Positions 34,991-45,678 are shown, counted from the first letter of the stretch. The stretch: 64,000 nucleotides of DNA from Pomphorhynchus laevis (GCA_012934845.2 WNNJ02001540.1:100936-164935); one strand, 5' to 3'. The notes: generated from the sequence alone by a model not told the origin. A program made the numbers and translations.

Positions 34991-35655
34991 TCGAAAGAAG
35001 ACGGTTTGACAATTCGATGTTTTGGTATCTGTTGATGTTTTGACATTATGACTGCTTTGTTGTTGATCATGTCTTATTTAAGTGCTTGTATTTTTAACAA
35101 AACCCTTATCTTATCTTAAAAAATTGCATCAAGCAATTACCCTCTTTCGTATTAGATAAATAATCGTGCCTTTTCTTCAATGAAATGAAACTTTTAAGTT
35201 ATAGCCTGCTTTACCAAGTCACTGCACATCTTTTGTCCTAACTTACGGAACAAATTACACACACATTTTATCGCCATCATTTTTATCTTCAAAAATAACC
35301 AATCCCTTTTCCCATTTGATCTTCGTAATAATCCTCTGTACCCGTTTTTCGATTTTCATTAACAATTTCTGTCATTAAAATTTTATTTTTGTATATTTGT
35401 TGGCATGTGATTAACATTCAATAATTGCATTTATTAAGAAAATCTTTATTGTTATTGCCACATAAAACATTGACAAAAAATTGGCAAACAATGTTTTGAT
35501 GTGTTTGACGAGCCCATTTGCGGGAACACTTTGTATGTTCGTAACCAATTTATTTATTTATGTGGCTTAGAAAAAACCACATAAAACAATTTTCTCACTA
35601 ATAAAATAATTATTAAAACATAATTTTAATTTTATTAAACGGAAAAATTTATTTT
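34991..35655. other. LINE 3' untranslated tail and AT-rich spacer
   Basis: The first 150 bp may be the 3' UTR of LINE copy C (ends in ATCTTATCTTAAAAAATTG). The rest is AT-rich spacer with no gene that I recognise, up to the 3' end of the next element. Confidence 0.5.
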
Positions 35656-35659
35656 AGTA

Positions 35660-38410
35660 AAACATACAATCAAGGTTACCCGCAAATGGATCCAAAAAAA
35701 TGTCGAGCAATGAACTGCTGAACCGGATAATGGATACAGCTACGAAGACGAGTCGGCTGGGTGTTTGAATGTACTACGCATGGGAGTACCTCGTGTTGAC
35801 CGTGGACTCTGGAGACAGGCCGATATTGACCGAGAATTTCGAAGCTTATTTTTCTTTTGAATCTAATTGCTATATCACTGAAGCACATGTGTCCTTGTTG
35901 AGCTAAAGCGGTAGCAATAGTCTTTACTAGCGTACTAGCTTCTTTGCCGGAACCCCTGACGTTGAAAAGACGAGCGGGATAAAGGAGCTGTTTTCTATCC
36001 TTCGGATTCTTTCGAGGTACTTGGATTTTTTTCTTTTTTCGTTATAATCGAAAGCGTTGTCAGAACCGCGTATTGTGTTCGATTGAGCATGAGAAGAAAA
36101 TACATTGACGTCGAAGAACGTCCGCTCGAATCGAGATCCGTGTAAACCGGAGCAGACTATATCCAGACGGGCACATTGTTTGGCAGTAGTCGCTGGATTT
36201 TCAAAGCGGGTGCTCTCGGGAACGTTAGATAACTCCGGTTCAATCCCAATGTTGTGAGCAACTTGGCTTAGCGCTGATGATATAGTGTCTCGGACCGCGT
36301 TATGGCGAATAATCGGAAGACCACCATGTTTGCATGATAGTGCATGGGGAAGATTGATCTTCGAGCCACAGTAACAAGTACACGTTTCAATCTCCGGCTC
36401 GATACAGCCATACCGTGCATTAAGTGCGTCGTGAAATTCGTTTGCTGACAAATAGAATTGTTCTTGTCGCAGTGGTAAGGCGCTTAGCCAAGAAGACGCA
36501 CCGTGGTGTGCTGCATGTTTAATAGAATTCTGGCTGACCGGGACTAGTTTGCTAATAATCTTTGAGACGCGTTCTTGGTGTGAATTGAACCGGAATTGAG
36601 TGATTTCGCGGAGGATTGCATTTTGTTTTTCTCGTAGGTTGTCGCCTGTCACCTCATCGACATATGAGGAAACCAACATTGTCGCTGATGCTTGTTCAAG
36701 TGTGGCAACGAAAGTTGGCGAGTTTATCCCGATACCTCAAAATTCAAGAGGTGAGCACAAAATATTCGTCATCTCCTTGTTTGGCTTGAAAGTTGCCAGA
36801 AGAGGCAGCAGTTGCGATTTGATAAATTCTTCGAGGTCGGACCACACTTTGTCGACTGAGCGGCATGTGCGCATTATGTGAATCCATTTCGACTGGATCG
36901 AGTGAACCATGCCAGCGTAGGCTACGCGTGGGTCGATTCTGGCCACCATACACAGACGCTCGACAAGAGCTTTCCATTTTGCAAACATGATTGCGGTAGA
37001 AGATTGTTCGTAATCGTCAAAACCAATTGGGGTTCCCAGAACATCTATGCCAGCTGTTGTTGAATTGATACTAGAATCAGGGAGAAGATCATTGTGTATC
37101 GGAGAGTAAGTAAGAATATTAGATTTGTGTGGGTTAATAAAATAGCCGAATTTTGGTCCCTCTGTTTTAAGGGCATCCCGAACTTGCCTCAACACATCCA
37201 GTGGTCTGACAAAGTTGGCGTTATCGGCATACTATATCTGATAAACGGATGGTACTTGGCGTTTTATCGTTTCGATAATAGGAAGAGATGTCATTGCAAA
37301 TCCAGCCATTGCAAATGAGTCACCTTCGGTGAACCCTTCGACTGAGAAAATGCTGTTTTCACTAATTGTAAGCTCAGAAGGATTAGAATAAATATTGCGC
37401 AGTGAACAAGAGAGAGCCGGGCATACATATGTTATGTCGTAAAGTGCCACGGCACGGTTTATCCGGTTGAAGGCATTTGTAGCGTCTATTGTCATAATAC
37501 ACATATCGGAGAATATGTTCAATTTCGTTTTTAGCTTCTCAATGGCCAATTCGATGCCACCTCTTTGCGAGGCCCCTAGCTGTGTAACTCCTCCCACGTC
37601 TTGTACATCGTTGCGAATTATAGCAAGGATCGCTCTACTAATGATACGTCTGACGGTATTGCAGATTCCAATTGGCCGAACGCCTCCTGACTTTTATTCG
37701 AGTGCGACTAGACGACATGCAGTGAAAGGATCGAGGGCGCCAGGCGGGATTTCCTCAATGGCAACAAAAATAGCAAACCTGGCTATGGCCTTGGCTAGTG
37801 AGCTTGAAGCAGAGCCGAAATCTGCAAGCATTTGTGACCAAGACGCAGCATCAAGCCAAGACGGACCTGCTGCGCCTTTAATTTGTCTGCTTGATCTAAT
37901 AATAGAGGTATCATCTAAGGCGTAGAAGCGGCAGTAGTGATGGGTTTTGGAACCCGGAAATGGGGAAGATAACAGCACATCAGGAGGAGCTGAAACTGTA
38001 TATGGATGAAGGTCCTTGAGCAAAGATAGCACAGAAACATATTTTTAATATGTTCAGGGAGTAGAACACCAGACTCGAGGCTATCTTCCAGAATCGATGT
38101 TCCAGCTCTAATGCGGCCTTTTATCATGCGATTTTGGTATTGTGATATCCAGCTTAGTCGCTTCGTTGGACGTCGCAACTTTAGGTTGTCTTGAATATAC
38201 TGTGCTTCTTCGAAAATTACATCAAATTCTTTTGCCTTCCAGGATACTAGTCTGCGTTCTAATGTTTTACGGTTTAGAGTGATTTTTCTAGAGGGAATTC
38301 TTTGCAGTACACACTGAGAAAAAATTGTTGCAGTTCGTCGCTCGACTTCGGTACGCTTGACGTCGTCGACTGCCCTATCGTAAAAAGAGCTTTAAATGTT
38401 AATGAACTAA
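35660..38410 (-). mobile_element. LINE with restriction-like C-terminal nuclease
   Basis: Read on the minus strand, the protein starts with KRLSWISQYQNRMIKGRIR and GAAGPSWLDAASWSQML. The RT follows: RPIGICNTVRRII-like, VGGVTQLGASQRGGIELAIE, IDATNAFNRINRAVAL (motif A), SVEGFTEGDSFAMAGFAMTS (motif B) and YADNANFVRPLDVLR, where the catalytic YADD is YADN. The C-terminal part at 35927-36679 contains C-T-C-Y-C-x(7)-HALSC, KHGGLPIIRHNAVRD, IEPELSN, ARLDIVCSG and FERTFFDVNVF. That order of Cys/His knuckle, RHN and D...D is that of the restriction-like endonuclease of R2-type LINEs. A stop precedes YADN and there are frameshifts near 36700, 37230 and 37690. Relatives are common in cnidarians, sponges and molluscs. 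Confidence 0.75.
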
Positions 38411-39410
38411 TTGCTAGCGGAACATCGAGGTAAAATGATCAGGTTAGGTCTCCAGTGAATAACTGTGTTATATAGTTCATTTATTGATTTTTTTGTGGCC
38501 TGGGAGATTGCTACCGGACGTGTCCGCGATGGGAATGGCAGGGATGTGATAATCGGTCAACGATGCGCTTCTGATCGAAATGGTGTTTGCATTGAGATTG
38601 TGGACTATTTGGACAGGTCGTGTATGCTTATTTTTGCATTCAACTGCGCGACAGTTTACGAACGATTTATTTGCATGACGCAGCGGCATCCCTTACAGAC
38701 GGCAGAGGGGGCATTACATTGACCTCTCACCATGTTAGATAAATACTTGTGGTCGATCCGAATTCACAAAGTATTTATACGTAGAGGCTGCGCACTCCTG
38801 GAGGGAACAATTTCAGAAGAACGATTCCAGTAGGACGATTTCAGAAGAACGAATTCATATCGCACAGTTTGATTTCCTGTAGGTGTATGTATTTTAGATT
38901 GAATCTTTGTGTATTTTAGATTGTATGTTATTTATTGTATGTTAATTTATTGTAATTAGCTAGAACATGTGTGTTTAAGTTGTTAAAAAATTTTGTTAAT
39001 TTTTTTTTGTTTTAATAAAATAATAAAGATTATTTTATTATAAAAAATAATTTTAATAAATTATTATTATTTTAATAATTATTATTTATTATTCTTAAAA
39101 AAATATTATTATTTTAAACGCCGAATGCATTTGTTGCTTGAAACGAGTAATCGGATTTGCCCTATGTCGAGCTGCATCAATGTGCCTCAGGGGTCATCGT
39201 TCGACCCGTGATCGCCCAGACTGGAGTGCGCATTTGCCAGGGGCTTTCACCCTATGTCAAAATAACCCGCTGAGCATGGTCATAATCGTTAAGATTTAAA
39301 TTTGCTCTTTTGCAAATTTGTTAATGGTGATTTGCGGGAACCGATTTACCTGTACAAAGCTTGAAATAAATATATTATCATAATTATTATTTTTTAATAA
39401 TTATTAAAAA
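38411..39410. other. Spacer with possible 5' part of the upstream LINE
   Basis: No gene was recognised. 38411-38780 has normal base composition and may be LINE 5' untranslated sequence. 38801-38860 repeats ACGATTTCAGAAGAACGA twice with variants. 38990-39120 is AT-rich with runs of TAATAATTATT. 39120-39350 is less AT-rich and unidentified. Confidence 0.4.
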
Positions 39411-39414
39411 ATAA

Positions 39415-39815
39415 ACACATATTTTAAACTAGGTGTATACAAAAATACGATTAAACAAAAAATAGTTAAATATAAAATATAAAACGATACTAGATAAGTA
39501 TCGTATTACTGGAAATACATCATTAACATGTATATTGTCCCAGATGCTAGGTTCGATTTAGGAATATGGATCGAAACCTGATAGCATGGCAGTTCCTCCT
39601 GATGACCTCTAATCCTTATTTGAATACATCGTCTGTTATTTATTAGTCAATACATAAAAATTGACTTTTATTTTAAATTTTAATAATAAATTTTATTATT
39701 TATAAATAATAATTATTTATTATTTAATTATTTGAATTTTATGTATCATTATTTTTAATTTATAAATAATATTAAATACGTAGACCTAGTTAGATGATCT
39801 AATTAATACTACATT
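39415..39815 (+). mobile_element. Penelope-like 3' end and terminal module, copy 6
   Basis: The last RT codons (TYFKLGVYKNTIKQKIVKYK) are followed at 39480 by a diverged module: GGAAATACATCATTAACATG, CCCAGATGCTAGG, GGATCGAAACCTGATAGCAT, CTCCTGATGACCTCTAATCC, TTATTAGTCAAT and an end motif ACGTAGACCTAGTTAGATG. The helix CTGCTATG/CATAGCAG is replaced by ATGCTA/TAGCAT, so pairing is kept although the bases differ. Confidence 0.75.
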
Positions 39816-40035
39816 TTGTTTTAAAAATGAAAATTTAAAAAGGATTTTTATCTCACAAAAGATATTTACCAACTTTATTTAGTAAAACCTTACAAATCAG
39901 GATCGTTTCCTTAGCTGTGTAGTTACTAAAAGCATTAACGAATACTACAAATCAGGCCCTCATAAAAACGTGTACTTAAATTTTTGGCTAAAATTTCATT
40001 TAACACACATAAAAAATAATATACAAAAATGTATA

Positions 40036-40220
40036 TCTACACCAATGGAGCAGCTAGTCTAGTTGATGTAACGTTGGAATCGCAATACAGACAGCTTGAG
40101 TTCGAATGTGATCAACATTAGTGTACATAGTAAGCACATTATAAAGGTAAAAACGTGAAATGTTGGTTTGGTAAGCAGCTGGTGAGACGCTCCCAGGCTG
40201 ATTAGCGCCATGCTATAAGG
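40036..40220 (+). mobile_element. tRNA-derived SINE, copy 1
   Basis: It starts at about CTACACCAATGGAGCAGC. It carries RNA polymerase III box A-like (AGCTAGTCTAGTTGATG, 40052-40068) and box B-like (GAGTTCGAATG, 40098-40108) sequences about 30 bp apart, as in tRNA genes. A body follows (GTGTACATAGTAAGC, GTGAAATG, GACGCTCCCAGGCT) that is shared with the second copy. It has no coding capacity. The source tRNA is not identified, and the tRNA-like head does not fold as a functional tRNA by eye. Confidence 0.7.
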
Positions 40221-40227
40221 AACCAAG

Positions 40228-40266
40228 ATATAAGGAACTAAACCTTACAGGTTTAGTTCCTTATAT
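40228..40266. repeat. Perfect 17-bp hairpin
   Basis: ATATAAGGAACTAAACC (40228-40244), loop TTACA, and its exact reverse complement (40250-40266). It lies at the 3' end of SINE copy 1 and is preceded by a partial extra copy ATAAGGAACC (40215-40224). It is not present in SINE copy 2. Confidence 0.75.
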
Positions 40267-40459
40267 ATTGGCACAATAAGAAGAATTTCAGCGTACAGCT
40301 GCATTAAAGTTAAATTAAAAACATTCATAGCTAGCGACAGAATGAAAAACAGTGATCGGGATAGTGGCTCATACACTTAAGTTAGGTTTCTAATAAGTCG
40401 CACGAATACGATCCCCTACCAAAAATAATATACAGAAATGTATATTATTAGAGATGTAT

Positions 40460-40645
40460 ACTACACCGCTGGAGCAACAAGCTAGTGGATGTAACAATGG
40501 TAGCGCGATACATACGACTTGAGTTCGAATCCGATCAGCACAAGTGTACAGGGTAAGCAAATAATAAAGTTAAAAAAGTGAAATGCAGGTATGGATCAGA
40601 AACTAATATGACGCTCCCAAGCTTATTAGTAGCTTCCTGCAATGT
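40460..40645 (+). mobile_element. tRNA-derived SINE, copy 2
   Basis: It is in the same orientation, about 420 bp downstream of copy 1. Box A-like AGCTAGTGGATG (40480-40491) and box B-like GAGTTCGAATCC (40521-40532) are both closer to consensus than in copy 1. The body again shows GTGTACAGGGTAAGC, GTGAAATGCAGG and GACGCTCCCAAGCT. Identity with copy 1 is about three quarters by eye, so both are old. Both are preceded by ATAATATACARAAATGTAT, which suggests a duplicated unit larger than the SINE. Confidence 0.75.
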
Positions 40646-41040
40646 ATATAACAACAACTATTGATAAAGCTAGAAATAACTGTCTTCAATTAAAAACTTT
40701 ATTATGATTTACTAATAAAAATTATATTAATTAGAAATGGAAGATTTTTAGATTAAAACGCTTAATTCCATGTACACATTAGGATTAAAGGACGTGGTAC
40801 AGGGAATTGGCAGATGTAGTATAGTAAATAATAAACAACTATATTATAATAATCCGATTACAGGCAAGCCAAGAAGTCATTAATTGAAAATGGTAAATTA
40901 AGTAAAATGATATCAAAAGGGTATAAATATAGATTAAATAATATTAAAAACAAAATTTACAATTCGTTATATAATGACCAATATTGATGATAAAACCAAT
41001 ATAAATCAATATAAAACCAATATTGATGATAAATAAGGTA
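40646..41040 (+). mobile_element. Penelope-like RT N-terminal remnant
   Basis: The 40860-40990 part reads as decayed RT N-terminal sequence (NPITGKPRSH, ENGKLSKMISKGYKYR-like), matching the minus piece at 8900-9110. 40646-40860 is AT-rich and unassigned. Confidence 0.45.
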
Positions 41041-41790
41041 TATATCTAGATATGAAAACTAAAAAAACTAAGACATTAAAACTAACATTATACTGTTAAT
41101 TATATTAACTATAATTATTAACATTAAATTAACATTAACTAAAACTACTATTAATTTATATCGTAAAGATGACATATTTAAATTTACAAGAAACATATTT
41201 TTGCATGAGCATTCATGCATACCATATAATATAAAATATAATACATTAAATAATGAAATTTTAAGAATTGCAACAATATGTAATGATATTGGCTTTTTTA
41301 AAAATCATTTAAATAATTTGATAGATACATATTTTAAACTAGGTTACTATAAAAATAACATCAAGCAGAAAATAGTAAAATATATAAATCAACACAATAA
41401 TATAAAGAATAAATTTTAACTCTTAAGTGGCAAATTTTTATGGATGGATAATAAATAATATACTTTGTATTAGAATGAAATACTTGAGAAATATAAATAG
41501 AAAATAGCAATAGAAATAGGATATACATTATTGGCGATATTAGGATATACGCATTTGGTACTGTTGCCATGTTGGTCTAGTATATTGAAACCTGATAACA
41601 TAGCAGTTCTTTTAATAACGTCTATTACTTATTATGGTGCATCGTTTGTTATTTATTATTAAATTCATAAAATTGACTTTTATTTTAACTTGATATAAGC
41701 TATATAAAATCTTATAACAATTATTTGATTATTTATCAGTTGTTTTTCAACTTTATAATTTTATAACTCAGTTAGCTGATTTGATTATCA
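41041..41790 (+). mobile_element. Penelope-like RT 3' fragment and terminal module, copy 7
   Basis: RT C-terminal sequence (LYRKDDIFKFTRN, HEHSCIPYN, ILRIATICNDIGFFKNHL, KLGYYKNNIKQKIV) runs to 41419. The module follows, diverged and with an insertion near 41490-41530, ending in AACTCAGTTAGCTGATTTG near 41765-41783. The element lies in the second intron of the PITHD1 gene on the opposite strand, with its end about 60 bp from exon 2. Confidence 0.75.
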
Positions 41791-41847
41791 CTAAGCTTTA
41801 GTATTAAAAGCTGTAATGTTATTATCACTTTTTCACCACAAACTCAC

Positions 41848-42144
41848 GGAATTTGAAACATTAAATCGTTGTCCAAGTCGCTGCTTACTGAAGTCTACAT
41901 AGATAAAATATAGACTAAAAATATTTAAAATTACCTTTACCAGATTTTTAGATTCATTGTCGATGGTCAATCGATCCCATTTGCAAATGGGCATAATGAT
42001 GTCTCTGCCACTGCCACAAATTTTCTCATTCAAACATATCACTTTTTCTATATCAATTTTGGAAAATATATCGACACCTAAGCTTTGATCAGGATATTGA
42101 TCAGAATGATCATGACCGCATGCGCAAATTGGTGCCGGGCTCAT
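41848..42144 (-). CDS. PITHD1: PITHD1-like protein, exons 1 and 2
   Basis: Exon 1 (42144-41941) starts at ATG and encodes MSPAPICACGHDHSDQ, VDIFSKIDIEKVICLNEK, GSGRDIIMPICKWDRL and NESKNL. It matches the start of PITHD1 (Cys-rich N-terminus, IDLERLQCLNES, GSGRGVFKPW). The donor is CTG|GTAAAG, with GTAAAG|GTAATT as an in-frame alternative. Exon 2 (41894-41848) follows TATGTAG and encodes TSVSSDLDNDLMFQIP, matching the ESDADEELLFNIPF segment. It ends in phase 2 at GTGAGT. The PITH domain is also found at the C-terminus of the proteasome-associated thioredoxin TXNL1. The intron is 46 nt. Later exons (the FTGNVKLKGI part) were not found in the window; intron 2 holds a Penelope-like insertion. Confidence 0.8.
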
Positions 42145-42159
42145 TTTAAAATGCACTTT

Positions 42160-43639
42160 TTATATAAAACTAAAACAATGTACTTTATTATTGGAAGGTT
42201 GTTTCTTAACTTTACATAGACACAATAAATCGCAGGTTATTCTCGTAATTAAACAATATATTAATAAGTTATTAACATTGAAACTTGTGAATTGTTGGTT
42301 GTTTTATCATCAAAGATAAAAAAGACTCGATAATCTATAGACTTTCTCTTTACAAAAGATATCTAATAAATAAAATCTAATTTAATATTTTACTAAATTG
42401 AATTAAATTAAAATGGAATTAAAATTAGTAAAATATTACACTTCAAATTTAAAAGTTAACAAAATCTCATGTAATATTTGAATTTGATACTTTTTACTGG
42501 CAAGTCATGACATATAACAATATGATGTTGAATTAATTTGGTAATAAGATAAACAGTTGAGCTTATTCTAAATAAACTGTGGATAATTCTGTTGATAGCT
42601 TTACACATATGAAAATATACAAAGTAAAATAACGATATAATATTAAAATATTATATTAAAATATCAACTATTTTAATATTAAAATAGTTCAAGGTGAATT
42701 CTACAAATTATCATCTGATTTAAGTTTAATCAAAACTATAATATTGATATATATTCCAATTAATAAATCAGGTTTCTATAAAAAAATATTATTTCTGTTT
42801 AAGTATTTAAAAATTCCTTTACTTTTAAGGCAATTGACACAATTATAATTACATGTACAGTTTAAATTAACATTTATTTATAAATACAAAATATTTTTAA
42901 CCAAAAAGTATTCAATTTAATCACGATATTTATTTAATTTAAAATTTTATTTTAATTAAACTTAATTTTAATCGTATAGGGCATTTAAACATCGATAGAA
43001 AGAATAAAATAAGAAGATTTTTAAACGAATTGTCGACTATTGTGATATTTAATATTTTTATATCTCAATATTTAAAATATACTGATTATCTTAAAATAAT
43101 GATAATAATCAATATTATAACGATAATATTATAATCAATATTAAAGTGATATAATCACTATTAATAGTGATTAATAATTAATCAATAATAAATCTAATTG
43201 ATTATTGACAATTAAGTTGTGATCATTTTTCTAATCGGGTTCTATGTAACAATTTTATATGAGAATATTAAATTATACGACAAATATTAAATATTTGTCG
43301 TATGTCAAGCAATATGGAATATTATTAAAAAATATATTAATATTATTAGTATTATTAATTCCAGTCTATAATTTTTTTAATAATAATTTTTTTCCACAAA
43401 AAAATAACAAACATTAAAAAAAATACAGTCAAATAATAGTTATTAAGTCTTGTTCCATGCTGACAAATTAGTATTAGTATTATTAATAATACTAATACTA
43501 ATATTACTAATATAACTTTGCTTCACGTGTTTGACTGCCCCCACCTTTCAAAGATGAGCTTGACGAAGATTGACAAACTACAGAGTCGGTAGTCATCGCG
43601 AAAACATTTTGTACTTTTCTTTGTTTTAATATTCCGTGT
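42160..43639. other. AT-rich intergenic stretch with palindromes
   Basis: I see no gene. Two long palindromes lie near the right end: 43275-43303 (14-bp arms, one-base loop, ATACGACAAATATT) and 43468-43501 (17-bp arms, no loop, TTAGTATTAGTATTATT). Further short AT palindromes lie at 43090-43200. Such sequence can form cruciforms. Confidence 0.6.
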
Positions 43640-44000
43640 TTTTTATTTATTTTAGCCCAATGTCGAGAGACTAAGAGGCCAATAATTCATCTCTACTTTA
43701 GTATTATTAATAGAAAAATATTAAAATATGGCGAACGCATTCATGAAGTAGAGCGTGGTGAATTCATCCTATTTGTCGCTTTAACGTCGGGAGGATTGGG
43801 AAAACAGGGCCTGCATATCTTAACGTTTTTAGCTGGTGCCGTCTCAAATCGTCACAACACTTATTATGCAGAAACACTTGTGTCAATCAAGATAAGGATA
43901 TCTATTGAACTAACTCGTGCGTCTTAAGCTTGCTTACGAGCTCCTCGGACGAGTAGATACACATTCAAGAGGATACATCTCTCAACAGTTTCGAGTGTTA
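43640..44000 (+). mobile_element. 3' fragment of the restriction-like-nuclease LINE
   Basis: The plus-strand translation reads GERIHEVERGEFILFVALTS, GGLGKQGLHILTFLAGAVSN, YAETLVSIKIRISIELTRAS and ACLRAPRTSRYTF. This is the C-terminal end of the same LINE family as 35660-38410, where it aligns with FIPLVFSTSGVPAKK and the region after it. It is 5' truncated and in the opposite orientation to the larger copy. A few stops are present. Confidence 0.6.
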
Positions 44001-44498
44001 GATGATTTCCAAGCAGATAAGGGAAATTTGTCAGTCAGAATTTATTTGTGTATAAAAATGATTTATTAGTAAAAATAATTTTATGAGGATAGAAACGGTG
44101 AGGTAAGTATCAAAATACGAAAGATTTTTGTAAGCATCAAAACACGATATATATTTTTATTATAAGTATCAAAACGATTGATATGTTACGAAGATGATCA
44201 TACACGTCGCTTTTAGAAGGATCATCAGAAAGATGATTATTAAAGTAGCCGTAATTGCGAGCCAAACCACAGTAAATTGTCATGTTTAATAATATAAATT
44301 ACACTGGGGGAGTTGCATTAAACATTTTTTTATAATTTACAATTTACACAGCAAGTGTCTGTATTTGTATGGATATAGGTAACTTCACCGAAACGAAAAT
44401 GTATGATTTTGGCTGCAAATTAGTAAAAACCATAACGCACTTGATTTCGTTCAAAATCCAAATAGGGTTAGTGTATAGAAGCAACGATTATAAAGATC

Positions 44499-44504
44499 TT
44501 TATT
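44499..44504 (-). terminator. Poly(A) signal AATAAA overlapping the MPND stop codon
   Basis: On the minus strand the last codon and the stop read GAA TAA, followed by AGATC, so the hexamer AATAAA covers the end of the frame. A 3' untranslated region of some 15-25 nt is implied. Confidence 0.5.
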
Positions 44505-45678
44505 CAGTTGTTGTCGATGTTGCCGCTTTCAAGTAAGCTTCAAAAAGCTTCTCTACATTAGGAATTTCAGATAAAACAGGCGACCTCTTCAGTAATTCTT
44601 GGCAGTCATTTAATGACATATTCGGTAATTGAAAATGAGTCGCAAATTCATTTAAATTTTCATCAAAGTTATCCAACTCAGATGAAAATGTGCATGGCAA
44701 TTCTACGGGAATATCCCAGTCACAGTTATCAGGCCTTACAGTAAAATAGTTTCTAAACTCAGCAGTTAGTTGTGTGTGACTTATATTAAACACCATACCG
44801 AAAAAAGGTGATAATGCTTGCTGAAACAATGAATGCATTTTTACCTCATACGCTGATGGTCCACAATCCACATAATCGTGGTGAGTTGTGAACCATCCTA
44901 CTAATGTCTTATCAGAACAATTGTTGATTATCCGAGCTCTAATCTCGTTTGCCCACTGATCACTAGATAGTATTACTATTCTAAATCCATTTATCTGGTT
45001 AGGCTTGTTAATATTTCCTAAAATAAATCCGTTTATATCATGTCCTTTAATTGTAAATAAATATAGTAGAAAAGGAATGCATGAATCTATTTGAAGTGAG
45101 TATATCTGTGATTGCTGACTACAGTTGTCTAGCTTTATCATCTCAATTATTTGGTGATTATCAACATCATCGTAGCCATTAAAGGCATTAATCGCCGGCA
45201 AGTGACGAATATCATCTAGGTCAGCAGAACCAGTAAACTCTCCATGTGTATTTGTCGGCATGGTTCCCGCTTCATCAGAAATGCCTTGCTGGTGTGTTCG
45301 TTTATACCACGTTGTCTTCCAGGAATCCAGTTTTTTACCAGCGTATTTTACAGACGCCCATCCGCAACCTGATTTACTATCAGGATTTGATAATCTTTTG
45401 CAAAATACAGCCCAGGCACTCGGACTTCCAAATTCCTCGTTTCCTTCAGGCCAATATATCCTACCATCTTCTAGTAAATCTGCAACAAATTTTCGCCCTA
45501 GATAGTCTATCGACAATATCGACTTCTGTGGGTGAATAATTCCGTCTCTTATTAGCATAGCCAAAGTAACGCCTCTACTAGTTGGACATGCTTGCTGAAT
45601 TTTTTGACGCTGATCATCAGGCGCGCTACATGTGTCGATTATAGGATGTGTCGCTGGAGACGAATTTACAGTCGACAT
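44500..45678 (-). CDS. MPND: MPND-like protein (RAMA and MPN domains)
   Basis: A single uninterrupted frame of 392 codons. Residues 35-127 match the RAMA domain of MPND: GVTLAMLIRDGIIHP, ILSIDYLGRKFVADL, DGRIYWPE, SPSAWAVFCKRL and SGCGWASVKYAGKKLDSWK. Residues 155-330 match its MPN domain (LPAINAF, LLYLFTIKGHDINGFILG, TLVGWFTTHHDYV). MPND is a nuclear reader linked to N6-methyladenine, and MPN domains of the JAMM type are zinc proteases. Here the first JAMM histidine is Thr264 and the final acidic residue lies at Glu278 with altered spacing, so metal binding is doubtful. The ATG directly follows a TTTATTGTAG acceptor, and AATAAA overlaps the stop codon. Human MPND is longer (about 470 residues) and has many introns. 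Confidence 0.88.
   Translation of the reverse strand: MSTVNSSPATHPIIDTCSAPDDQRQKIQQACPTSRGVTLAMLIRDGIIHPQKSILSIDYLGRKFVADLLEDGRIYWPEGNEEFGSPSAWAVFCKRLSNPDSKSGCGWASVKYAGKKLDSWKTTWYKRTHQQGISDEAGTMPTNTHGEFTGSADLDDIRHLPAINAFNGYDDVDNHQIIEMIKLDNCSQQSQIYSLQIDSCIPFLLYLFTIKGHDINGFILGNINKPNQINGFRIVILSSDQWANEIRARIINNCSDKTLVGWFTTHHDYVDCGPSAYEVKMHSLFQQALSPFFGMVFNISHTQLTAEFRNYFTVRPDNCDWDIPVELPCTFSSELDNFDENLNEFATHFQLPNMSLNDCQELLKRSPVLSEIPNVEKLFEAYLKAATSTTTE

Noticed and set aside
37467-37925. Plus-strand open frame (152 codons)
   Set aside because: Antisense to the RT of the restriction-like-nuclease LINE.
40036-40645. Functional tRNA genes
   Set aside because: Box A and B are present but the acceptor and anticodon stems do not pair well, and both copies have a shared non-tRNA body, so these are SINEs.
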